A stretch of 64,000 nt of DNA, taken from positions 62,001 through 126,000 of the forward strand of contig JAWPHD010001229.1 in assembly GCA_037043455.1 (NCBI GenBank), written 5' to 3'. Below are positions 46,630-57,288 of this stretch, piece by piece. The notes beneath the pieces were generated by a model that was not told the DNA's origin, ran no database searches, and was given only the letters and a program-made list of their open reading frames with translations. The position numbers and the translations under genes are program-made. Within the stretch, counting starts at the first letter, position 1; every line of letters starts with the position of its first letter. The stretch is from Cyrtodaria siliqua (taxonomy: Eukaryota; Mollusca; Bivalvia; Adapedonta; Hiatellidae).

Positions 46630-46859
46630 ATTGATAAGCTACAGTAAACAGTGTGTCTGAGGCAAAGCGCTTTATAACAGTTAGCCCACACTTACTGCAT
46701 ATACATTATAGAACCAGTCATTGGCACTTGGTCTATTAAAACACCTTCAGTGATAGTTTCTAGTTCTTAAATGTCTTGGATATAAAGGTTCTTTCTGGTA
46801 AATATAACTTAAATTCTGAGTTCAGAATCAAAACCGCTAGTAACTTTAAAATGATATGT

Positions 46860-47960
46860 ATTCTCGTCTTTTTACGTCTCCCCTACTTTGTGCTGTCTGT
46901 CTGTCGTCTGTCACAAACTTTGTCCGGATTAGTTCTCCTGAACCACTAGCCGGATTTTAATGAAACTTTGCAGGAATGATCAGTACCATGCCTAGTTGCG
47001 CAAATTGTCACCTTGTTCCGCTTCAATGATTTTTAATGGAGTTGTGGCCCTTGAAATGTTTTGATACCAAAACTTTGTCCGGACTATTTATTCTGAACCC
47101 CTATACAGATTTCAACGAAACTTGGAAATCAGTACCAAGCCTTATTGTGAATTTCATCACCGTGTTCTGGTTAAATCATTTTTGGCAGAATTATGGCCCT
47201 TTAAAAGTTTTAATACACAAACGTCTTCCCGACTAGTTCTACTGAACTGCTGGCTGGATTTCAACAAAACTGTAGCAAACCTAGTTGCTGTGTTTTGGTT
47301 CAGGGCTTTTTTTTGGCTGTTTTTATAGCCGTTATTGGGTCATATTCCCAATGACAAAAAATACAATTTTTCCCCAATTTTGAGAAGAAAATTTCCAACT
47401 GAAAGAAGAAAAAGAAATAAAACTAAAAAGTAGCAAAAATGTGATTAAGTATTGAATAAGAAGTGCCAATGACTTTTGAAAAAATGTCTCTGTTGATCTT
47501 GTTGTACTGTAAACAGTATGAAAGATACAATTATGAAATAAATGTATCACCATTTTGTTTCTCAATTTTATAAAAAATATTGCTAAAATTCCTAATTTTG
47601 AGGGTATGAGTTATGTTCCCAAAATGTAGAAAAAAGGCACTGTGGTCGAATGATTTTTGGCAGAGCTATGGCCCTTTAAAGGTTTTAATGCTGTGTTTTG
47701 GTTGAATGATTTTTGGCTGAGCTATGGCCCTTTAAAGGTTTTAATAGATAAACTGTCATGAAACTTGGCAAGGATGATCTGTACCAAGCCTAGTTGTGCA
47801 TATCTTCGCCGTGTTAAATAATTTTTGGCAGAATTATGGCCCTTTTAAGGTTTTGATACACAAAATGTGTCCGGATTTCGATGACACTTGGTAAGGATGT
47901 TCAGTTCAGTTCAGTACCAAGCCTAGTTGCGCATATTATCTTTGCGTTTCATGTGAATGA
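46860..47960 (+). repeat. Tandem array with GTACCAAGCCTAGTTG units, interrupted
   Basis: Units of ~100-130 bp with TTTTTGGCAGAATTATGGCC, TGTCCGGA.TAGTTCTCCTGAA and GATCAGTACCAAGCCTAGTT. An unrelated AT-rich block (about 47330-47640) with repeated TTCCCAA words splits it. The same family lies inverted at 53.8-54.5 kb. Confidence 0.75.
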
Positions 47961-50339
47961 TTTTTTTGTGGATTCATGGCCTTTTCTCCAGTGGGGAAGA
48001 CAACTGTTTTTTACTAAAAACAACCGCTAGATACTTTCCAGTTTGTATACATTGTTTCACATTTATCTTTGCTTAGGGAGTTTAATTTGATGACCATTAA
48101 AATAATCACTTTCATGTGCTTCATTTATTTTGTTTATCTGGAAAATGTGTAAGATATTGTTACTGTATTTCTGTCATGATACTGCTGACCGCCTTACTGT
48201 CAGGGCGATTCCAGAATTAACTGTATGGGAGGGTTTGAAGGCACTCAATATTTAATTTGATGGGTGGCTGGGGTCAGGCAAATCCAAAATGATAGTTCTA
48301 GAGGAATATCAAAACATCACTAATTTAAAATGAGGGGGTGGGTGCATACAAAAGTGCTCCCACCCCCATAGAGTTGAGTCTGGAATTGCCCTTGGTATAC
48401 ATTGTTTCCATTAGCAGTACTGGGCTCGTATTGTGTAACACTACAGCCTTGCCATTGTACTTAACCTAATAACAGTTTATAAATGTAACACAATTGTAAT
48501 TCAAGTACACCCCTGTTACTCCCTCTTATATAACTCTGAATCATGCAATGGGAGATTCCTAGTACTGTCCGTTAGTTGTTGGTTAATCATCTGAACACCT
48601 GTTATTGTTTACCTGTTCTAAACTATGAATTCTCGGAATTAAGAGGTATTGCCATAATAGTGGAGACCATTCGCCGAAAGGTCTTGTGGGTAATTTATGC
48701 ATACAATGATACAGGCCGATGTTCATGTGTGGGGCATGACTAACTGCCGAAAAGCAGTATGGGTAATCTTCTAGTATAATACTGAGCACACAGAAAGTCG
48801 AGTAGAGAGTCCGGGGCCGGTGGTTAAAGAGTGAAGAGTCAGTCGATCTTGTAAGATGGATCCCCGCAGTCTAAGACAGGGTGTGGGATAAGTTAAACTA
48901 TACTATGTAAGCCAGTATAGTACGGCAGGCATCGTTACATACTAATTTGAGGATTTGAACATCTGAAAGTTTCTAAATACTGTTTTACTTTGTGAACCCG
49001 AGACATTTAATAATAGGGACTATTTAATTAGTTAACAAATGGACATACTAAAAAGCACTATACGAAACGGATATGTTTATATATATAACAGGATTATGAA
49101 TGTGTAATTATTCGGACTGTTTTATATGTACCAAAAAATTATGGAAATCACAATGCGAAGTCCGGATCTTGTTATTAAATGTACCAAGCATAGCATACGA
49201 CCCCATAGTGATACAATTGCCCAGAAAGGCATGTCATATGGTGTCGTAAACATTTGCTTTAAACAACATCTCCTCTGAAAACCATGGGCCAACATTCATG
49301 AAACTTCCACTCACCCCAAATTTTTTGTTTTATTTTAGCTATTTTTGTTTTGTTTGTTTTTATATCAGTTCTTCCAATCTGGCCACTTTAAGTTTCAGAG
49401 GAGTAGTCGAAGTTTACGGACAGACAGACAGACGGACGGCGGACGCCGCACCATGGCATAAGCTCTGCTGATCTCTGATGATTTATCACATAATATCGAG
49501 GTAAACTGACATCACAGTGAAACTTCCAGTTGTATCATCAACTTGTATGGGGTTTATGAGATAAATACATGTAGAATCTCACAATATCTTGCTCCAAAAA
49601 AAAGAAAAAGAAAAAAAAAAAGAAAAAAAAAGGCCTAACTACCTACCAACCCTATTTTTTCATAGCATGCAATAGGAAACACACCTATTATTTTTTTGGC
49701 CTGATTAGAGTCAATTTAAGAAAAAGAAATGTGTGGGCTCAATGCTGTTGCGAAAAACGTATTGAACTTTAAAACACTATGTTATATGTTTTAAGTCCTT
49801 GAATTTTGTTCACTGTAAACCTGTTGGATTTAAGTAGTGTAAAAATGTGCAGTGTTTTTTTTTTAATGTTTGTTCCCGAGCCAGCACTTCTCTTAAGAAC
49901 AATTGCAGAATAGTTAATTTAAAAAGAGGGCCTCCATATGAGAAAAGTAGACTGTTTGTCTTTGCAGGTAAAGCATGACTTTGACTTTAGGCCAAATTGG
50001 CGGGATGTGCTGTGCTTTGGCCTAAGAAGGTGATGGGAGAAGTTGGCTTGGACAGTTACACGTGCTTTGTGAAATATGATGAAGCAGCATAAGTCGTGAT
50101 TATATTTATTTATAATTTTATGTTATGGGTTACAACAATGCCTTCAGTTTTAAACTTATAGAAGTCTTGTCTGTTCAATTCACCTCAGCATGTAAGCATT
50201 CCTTGTAAACTTTACTATCCAAAGAGTAAAGAAAGGTATTCTACTCGGGCCTGCGTTTGATCTTGGTTAAAGTTTACGTCCAAAAGAATAACTTTAAAAC
50301 CCATGGAGGAATTTCATTTAAACTTTGCACACATGTACT
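47961..50339. other. Mostly unique AT-rich DNA
   Basis: No coding stretch is supported. 48190-48370 resembles a low-copy repeat (GGGTGGCTGGGGTCAGG). A repeat end with GACAGACAGACAGACGGACGG and CTCTGCTGATC lies at 49370-49480, and an A-rich tract at 49596-49630. Confidence 0.45.
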
Positions 50340-50740
50340 CCATTATAGACCACTTTTTAGCTCACCTGAGCACGTAGTCACGCCCGTCCAACACTTTCTT
50401 CAAACGACATCTCCTCTGAAACTACCGGGCCAAATTAGATGGAACTTTACAGGAATGATCCTTGGGTGGTCCTCTACAAAAACTATTAAAATGAAATGTA
50501 TACAAGCAGAACTGGTTGCCATGGCAACCAAAAGAAAAAACTTAAGGGTTAGTGGTAAACATCATTTTTTCTCCGAAACAACAAGGCTAGAGCTGAGCTT
50601 AGATATTTTGCATGTATCATCATCTAGTGGACCTTTGCCAAGTTTGTTCAAATGGGGACCGCGGAGTCAGAACTGGCCCCTCCCCGGGGTTCATCAGTCT
50701 TACAAAGGGAATACAATAGGAAAAATAGTCTCAACTTAGG
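50340..50740 (+). repeat. Dispersed repeat starting TTTTTAGCTCACCTGAGC
   Basis: Has CAAACGACATCTCCTCTGAA, GGAATGATCCTTGGGTGG, a GGTTGCCATGGCAACC palindrome and CCAAGTTTGTTCAAATGGGG. It stops immediately before the hAT remnant; the 160-codon frame across it is a shadow. Confidence 0.65.
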
Positions 50741-50745
50741 CAAGT

Positions 50746-51370
50746 TCCACAAGACTGCACGCACTGAACCACAGCTTGGATCAGATGGGTTGGTTACTTT
50801 TTGAGGGGCATACAATAAGGGACAGTGTACAGCAGAGACAGGAGTCGGTCAATGTGTGTAACCAGTTTGTCACTGGGATGGTCAAAAGTCTAAATGAATG
50901 GTTTTCAGACAATCAGGATGGGCAAATTCTCACTGCATTGAGCCAGTGCTAAAGGTCAATAATATTCAGAGTGACTTGGAAGTTGTCTCTGACTACCTGG
51001 GCTCTGTGGGTATGGGGGTTATAGACCAGAGCTCTGTAGTTTTGTTAACTTCTCCCGAGCAAGCCATGACAGTGGGAATAAGTCGGTGACTAGCACCATA
51101 GATGTGGTCAATCTAGCAATCGGAAATAAGGACTCATTCCCTGCTTCAGCTGTAGCTGCAGATAGACTGTTTGTGCTACCTGTCTCCATAGCGGATTGTG
51201 AAAGGGGCTTTAGCAAGCAGAATTTAATAAAGACTGCTCTCAGAAATAAAATGTGCTACAGATCCCTTTACAATATCATGACAATATTAATCGATGGGCC
51301 AGAGTTGTACCAGTTTGATTTTAAGGCATGGGCAACTAGTAGATCGAGGAGAATTTTACAGCAAACTTGA
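50746..51370 (+). pseudogene. hAT transposase C-terminal part (ZNF862-like), decayed
   Basis: Three frames are needed. 50746-50952 reads ALNHSLDQMGWLLFEGH and FVTGMVKSLNEWFSDNQDG, 50950-51089 reads LKVNNIQSDLEVVSDYLGSV, and 51086-51370 reads VLPVSIADCERGFSKQNLIK, TALRNK and LIDGPELYQFDFKAW. The last is the hAT C-terminal dimerisation signature (PVS.ADCERGFS..N.IKT.LRN). A CTTAG acceptor lies just upstream (50737). In working relatives this part mediates transposase dimerisation. The frame changes near 50950 and 51086 argue against function. Confidence 0.8.
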
Positions 51371-51399
51371 ACAGGGAGATAGGATGTGATAAATGCAAA

Positions 51400-51670
51400 C
51401 AAGAGGTCCAAGAGCGCCTGTGGATGCTCTACTGTCTAAAACGGCTTTTATATCAAGGGTTGTCGACATAAAATTCCAATCCGTACTGGTGTTACTGGTC
51501 TGATCTGGCTGGTTTTCGAACTTGTCCGAGTTTTCATTGATATTAACAGTCTGTTAAAGTTTGGTAAAATGAAGGCCCTATTGTCTTAACGAGACAAAAG
51601 TTAACGGACGGACGGACAACGGATGACGGACGGACAACTCGCCATCCCATCTTTTGGCCAGTAGAGCTAA
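51400..51670 (+). repeat. GATCTGGCTGG-family repeat copy with end
   Basis: Starts CAAACAAGAGGTCCAAGAGC, has TGATCTGGCTGGTTTTCGAA and ends with a GACGGACGGAC run and GGCCAGTAGAGCTAA. Confidence 0.75.
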
Positions 51671-52138
51671 AAACTATTGTGTCAGCAAAAAAACAAATGT
51701 GTCAAATTCAAAAGTGAATCTATTACAACTTGTGACAAAGTTATGAAAAGTTCTGTGTTTGCTAAAAGTGAAAATGTTATTTTAACATTGTGAATAATGA
51801 AACTGTGTTATTAAACACAGTTTCATTATCTGTAGACATTTGCCTGTAATAGTTATTTATAAACCGAGTCTGTATGACCCCGAGGCATTTTTGGTTAAAG
51901 ATTAGCAGGTGTAGAGTGGGCTAAACTCATAGGAGACCTTGATTGGCCAACATTACCACAGCAATTCAATAAAACATTGTCATTAAAAATGGAAAATTGC
52001 TTTTAATTTTCCCTTGGTTTTGCTTCGTCAGAAAAAACTTATTTTAACTAGTACCAATTTTTTGGCTACTCATTAAATTTATGATTTTAAAATGCAAAAA
52101 ATCTCTAAAAGTGACAAGTTGTCAGACACAAGACCTGT

Positions 52139-53357
52139 TTGATAAGTGGCTACAAAGTGAGACAACTGCAAAAACAAGACATTAAGTTATATGGAGAAAT
52201 CAGCATTAAGTTCGCATCAGTCTCAGGCTCTGGACGTCCTTTTGTAGCAGAAAAATATCCAGAGTTTGCAGTTTTTATGCTGAAACTTTTTGATAGTGCC
52301 GGAAAAGGACTTCAAACATATCCACGCCTGATTTGTGAAACCCTATATCGGAATGAAAAATCATGGCTTGACATGCCGAGAGCGGTGAGTACTTTAAGAC
52401 AACTATATGGTATAGACATATGGCTTTCTGCAGCCGTACTTACAAGGAAACTTTACAGCACGCACAATTCACGCAGGTCGTCATCAAGATGGTAAAAACA
52501 TAAATCCAGGGATATTGCTACAGAAACCCATACGTGATCTTAACAAACATCCATCTTTCAATGAACATTACTCCATGGCTCACCTGCAGTATTCTTTAAA
52601 TGAATCTCATTGTACTGGTGCTATTCTTGCAAGAGATAACAAAGAACTTGTACATTCAGATGTCGAAGTAGTTCAACGTCCTTCAAAATCATGGGTGGAA
52701 GTCCACTATGCAGATCATGATTGGGACAAAGACTGCCAAAGAACACTTTACATATCTACTTACCAGTTTGTAAATGTTGTTGAATTACGGTCAATTCCTG
52801 AAATTGCTTCACACTTGAGTAGTGAGGGTATTTGCAAAACACGAGGTCAAGTACTGGTGTATCATTGGAGAAAAAAACATTACTTTGAACCTTTGTCTGC
52901 TTACAGACATTTGAATGAAACATTGTATATAATGTCACTAGATTAAATTTATATCACAAATGCTAGTCACAGTTGATGGAGGAGGTGATGAAAGGCCATG
53001 GAATAAACTTACAAAATTTTGTTCTGTATTAATAAGATGGCTTTTGGATAAATATAAATGCCAAAGTTTAGCTGAGGGATCATCGAAATATCACTCAAGG
53101 AAATACTTCACACTGCTACAAACCGTGCTTTAAGCCAGTTTGGTATTGTGTCATCTAAAATAGCACATGAAAGTGAGACAGATCAAAATGGTATTTCTGA
53201 TATAAAAAAAAATGAAGTAAATATGAAGATAGCTCAGAAAGAAGCAGTAAAAAGAATTGATGGAGTTTCATACTCCAAAGATAAGATACTGTCATATGTT
53301 GCACCAGAAGTTGGTAGCTGGGTTTTCAAACCTGTTGGTAATGTTAAGAACTTTTAA
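52139..53357 (+). pseudogene. Broken gene of a repetitive invertebrate family, function unknown
   Basis: Four open segments in shifting frames carry one protein-like text. 52139-52440 has GRPFVAEKYPEFAVFML; 52450-52946 has HAGRHQDGKNINPG, RPSKSWVEVHYADHDWDKDC and VLVYHWRKKHYFEP; 52960-53133 has VTVDGGGDERPWNKLTKF; 53140-53357 ends YVAPEVGSWVFKPVGN. The VDGG.DE.P motif occurs in many high-copy cnidarian and mollusc proteins and may hold an RNase H-fold acidic residue, but I cannot assign a transposon class. At least three frameshifts and a TAA show decay. No introns are evident, which fits a mobile or retrocopied origin. Confidence 0.6.
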
Positions 53358-53790
53358 AGAAAAAGGGATGTTAATAATACTTTTGTTAAATAATAATCTT
53401 TATTATGCTTCTTGTTTCGTTCAATATATTCGATACTGATTCGTATAATGTATGCAAACAATTGCAATAAACATTGGCAATATGTTACGAGTTTGATTGC
53501 TTAAATCTACCTGTTAGTAGATTAAGATGAAGTTTTCCTGATAGAGAACTACTTATCAACATATTGGCAGTTGTAGAAACGACCTCATATTGAAAGAAAG
53601 ACCGAATTTAGCCAGAAATTGGAGAAAATCGAATTTAGCCAGAAATTGGAGAAAATCGAAGTCGCGAAAACTAATGACAATCGTGATAATGGCGGAATCG
53701 CTGTTCAAACCGTCCGGAGAACTCAATATTAACATGGTAATGTATCAGAAAATTAAAACCAAGAGGGCATGTAGATGCTCTATTGGCTAA
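53358..53790. other. Spacer with a doubled 27 bp segment
   Basis: GAATTTAGCCAGAAATTGGA occurs twice in tandem at 53604-53657. Nothing else is supported. Confidence 0.5.
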
Positions 53791-54500
53791 AGATAAAGTT
53801 TATGTGTAAGGGGCCATAACTCTTTCAAATATCATTCAACCAGAACATGGCGATGACATAAGCAACTAGGCTTGGTACTGATCATCCCTGTCAAGTTTCG
53901 TTGAAATCCTGCCAGAGGTTCAGGAGAACTAGACTGTACAAAGTTAGTGTATTAACACCTTAAGGGGTCATAACTTTGCCAAAATTCATTCAACCAGAAA
54001 ACAGCAATGACAGGTGCAACTAGGCTTGGTACTGATTATCCCCACCAAGATTCGTTGAAATCTGGCAAGGAGTTCAGAAGAGACTAATCTGGACAAAGTT
54101 TGACTATTAAAACCTTTAAAGGGCCTTAACTCTGCCAAAAATAATTCAACCGGAATATGGTAATGATATGCACAACTAGGCTTGATACTGATCATCCTTG
54201 TCAAGTTTCTATGAAATCCAGCCAGTGGTTCAGGAGAATTAGCTAGGAAAATGTTTGTGTATCAAAAAGATTTAAAGGGCCATAACTCTGCCAAAAATCT
54301 GTAAACCAGAACATGACGACGATAAGCTCAACTAGGCTTGGTGCTGATCATCCATGTAAAGTTTTGATGAAATCTGGCAAGGGGTTCAGGAGAACTAGTC
54401 CAGACAAAGTTTGTGTATTAAAACCGTTAAAGGGCTATAACCCTGCCAAAAATCACTCAACCGGAACACAGCTATGATTTGCACAACTAGACCTGAAACT
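53791..54500 (-). repeat. CAACTAGGCTTGGTACTGATC array, inverted relative to 46.9 kb
   Basis: Units of ~120 bp with GGGGCCATAACTCTG, CAACTAGGCTTGGTACTGAT and GTTCAGGAGAACTAG. Confidence 0.8.
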
Positions 54501-54840
54501 GATCATCCCTAAATCCGATCCGATCTGGCTGGTTTTCGAACTTGTTCGAGTTGTTATTGATATTAACAATCTGTGCAAGTTTGGTAAAGATCAAACAATA
54601 AATGAAGGTGCTAGAACGTTCACAAGGCAGAAAATAGCATTTTTCAGAGAAAACAAGGGCCTTAACTCCGGTGTTACTGATCCGATTTGGCTGGTTTTCG
54701 AACTTGTCCGAGCTTTTATTGATATTAACAATATGTGCAAGTTTGGTAAAGATCAAATAATAAAATTAAAATGAAGGGGCTAGAGCGTTCACAAGGCAGA
54801 AAATAGCATTTTTCAGAAAAAAACAAGGACATAACTTTTT
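54501..54840 (+). repeat. GATCTGGCTGG-family units
   Basis: Two units with CCGAT.TGGCTGGTTTTCGAA and TGTGCAAGTTTGGTAAAGAT. Confidence 0.75.
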
Positions 54841-55330
54841 TTAATTTCGATCACCAAATTAATGGTAATTCACTTATTCACCCCGTTATAGGTCTGTGAG
54901 GTTTGGGGTGGGCCACCCCTCAACAAACCGTACAGTACAGATATAGATGTAATAGGCATAATATTTATTATATATAAACAGGTTTCAAAATATTTAGAAG
55001 AAAAAAAAATGCATATCTTGATTAGAAATATATAAATGGGGAGGTTGTTTTAATATTTCTTTGCAATATTCAAAAGAAGATTTAAAATACAATTTTGATG
55101 AAAGGAGCTCTGCAATCTCAGGGTCTTTCAAAATAATTTTATTTGCAAATACACCAGATTTCTGTGTGTCCCTTTAAATCTTGACATGTACAAAATTGTC
55201 AAAATATTAATTTTGTTACTATATTACGCTTTCATTGAAAATTGTAAAGAAATATTTGTTTTTTTCAAAATCCAGCATATATATCTTGTATAAAGAATTA
55301 TTTAACGTAGATAAATACAAAGCATGCTGA
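54841..55330. other. AT-rich spacer with one MITE end
   Basis: GTGTGTCCCTTTAAAT at 55163-55178 matches the ends of the 27598-27898 MITE; no partner end is nearby. Confidence 0.45.
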
Positions 55331-55632
55331 TCATTTTAGAAAAAGTCCCATATCAATATCACTTATTGTTTTCAAGAAGTAGTCGCTACAAACTTGTATT
55401 TTAAAAATCTATTTTTAGCTTTGGTGGCCATCTTGGATTTCACATCAACATGATTTTTTGCTAGGATCAACTAGTCTTCTTGCGCAACATTTCTGTAAAG
55501 TTTCATGAATATCCATCTAGTAGTTTCAGAGAAGTAGTCGCTACAAATAAAAGTTTACGGACAGACAAACAGACAGACGGATGACGGACTCCGCACCACG
55601 GCATAAGCTCTGCTGATCAGTTGAGCTATAAA
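55331..55632 (+). repeat. Dispersed repeat ending GCTCTGCTGATCAGTTGAGC
   Basis: Shares GATCATTTTAGAAAAAGTCC and CTACAAACTTGTATTTT with 42.5 kb, then TTTCAGAGAAGTAGTCGCTA, a GACAGACGGATGACGG run and the CTCTGCTGATCAG end. Confidence 0.7.
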
Positions 55633-55719
55633 CATGCATGAGGCATTGCTGGAAATTTCTTACGTTACGGTAAATTTAGTCCCATTCAGTAAATGTTTTA
55701 ATACTTGTTTTTTTTTTAA

Positions 55720-56265
55720 GTCCAAACAGAGCACAGCACAGTTCAGTGGAGCTTTAATACAGTTTATTGGAACTTCAGTTCAGTCCAGGGGAGCTTCGCA
55801 GTCCAGAAGAGCTTTAGCGCAGTTCAGAGGAGTTTCAATGCAGTCCCAGTGCAGTTTCCACTCAGTCCAGTGCAGTTTCCTCTCAGTCCAATTCAGCTTC
55901 CATGCAGTCCAATTCAGCTTCCACGCAGTCCAGTGCAGCTTCCACTCAGTCCAGTGCAGCTTCCAGTCCAGTGCAGCTTCCACTCAGTCCAGTGCAGCTT
56001 CCACTCAGTCCAGTGCAGCTTCCACTCAGTCCAATGCAGATTCCATTCTGTCCAGTGCAGCTTCCACTCAATCCAGTGCAGCTTCCACTCAGTCCAGTGC
56101 AGCTTCCACACAGTCCGGTGCAGCTTCCACTCAGTCCAGTGCAGCTTCCACTCAGTCCAGTGCAGCCTTCACTCAGTCCAGTGCAGCTTCTGCTCAGTCC
56201 AGTGCAGCTTCCACACAGTCCAGTGCAGCTTCCACTCAGTTCAGTGCAGCTTCCACTGTAAGCAA
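55720..56265 (+). repeat. Minisatellite, 21 bp unit, ~25 copies
   Basis: The unit is CAGTCCAGTGCAGCTTCCAC plus T, decaying at the left edge into AGTTCAGTGGAGC-like sequence. Because 21 is a multiple of three and the unit lacks stops, frames of 119-218 codons stay open (SSAASTQ heptads, LSPVQLP heptads). No signal peptide, intron context or conserved flank supports translation. Confidence 0.95.
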
Positions 56266-56407
56266 GTTATCTTGCATAGTTATGTTATAATTCATTCAGT
56301 CAGAACTTCTTACCAGTTTGTTAAATCCCCACCACGCCCTTTTTTTTTTTTACATATCTGTTGTTTTGTTTTGGTCAATTCTTACACATATATCTATGTT
56401 GCCTCCC

Positions 56408-57110
56408 ACCCAACACCAAATTGGATTATGGTCTCCCCTCACATGGAGGACAGGGGGAGGGGAATTGTTTTCATTTTATCTTCCATTATTTGGATATTTT
56501 AATTTGAATGCAGTCATAGCGTATAAAACAATTTAGATTAAATTCAGATGAAATATCAATAAAAAAACTGAAATGAGACCACAATAAAAATTGCCAGATA
56601 TCCCTCCCTCCCTGCCTTTCGCCCACAAATTTCTTTAAAATCACAGCAATTTTACACCCTGCCCCAAATTTTACTATAATTTGTATGAGATTCTAACAAT
56701 AATTTGATATCGGCCCGAGTTTCTATACCCGACCCGCCCCGCAACCCCAACAACAAATTGGTTTATGGTCTCCCCTCACATGGAGGACAGTGGGAGGGGA
56801 ATTGTTTTCATTTTATCTTCCATTATTTGGATATTTTAATTTGAACGCAGTCAGAACATATAAAACAATTTAGATTAAATTCAGATGAAATATCAATAAA
56901 AAAACTGAAATGAGACCACAATAAACATTGCCAGATATCCCTCCCTCCCTGCCTTTCGACCACAAATTTCTTTAAAATCACAGCAATTTTGGATTAAAAT
57001 TTCACAACCTGCCCCAAATTTTACTATAATTTGTATGAGATTCTAACAATAATTTGATATCGGCCCGAGTTTCTATACCCGACCCGCACCCCAACCTCAC
57101 CCACACATTG
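56408..57110. repeat. ~340 bp tandem duplication
   Basis: Two copies (56408-56745, 56750-57110) share TGGTCTCCCCTCACATGGAG, AGACCACAATAAA, ATCCCTCCCTCCCTGCC and TATCGGCCCGAGTTTCTATA with few differences. Confidence 0.9.
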
Positions 57111-57288
57111 TTAAGCCTTGTTTTCGGATGGTATATACTGGCTATATAATTTATTATTCTCTGAAAAATCGAATAGTCGAGCTGCGCTGTTCTCCGCAAG
57201 CTCATGTATCATCTTTATAGTTGCCCAATAAATAGACAAGGCTTCAAAAAGTCTAGCGCTCTGTCATCCGACAGCTTTTTTTTTCCAG

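Larger units (their letters stand above)
44400..46815 (+). repeat. Tandem array of a 605-614 bp exon-bearing unit, four copies and a stub
   Basis: Exon starts fall at 44404, 45010, 45624 and 46229, so spacings are 606, 614 and 605 bp. Each unit has an intron-like part (CTTTATAACAGTTAGC, TTGGATATAAAGGTTC) before the acceptor AAATTCTCAG. Copies 3 and 4 differ least. A fifth unit begins but stops at 46815. The array sits between the two hAT pieces. Confidence 0.9.

Noticed and set aside
55634..56502. Two overlapping ~218-codon frames as repeat proteins
   Set aside because: Both arise from the 21 bp minisatellite, whose length keeps all stop-free frames open. There is no splice, signal or conservation support.
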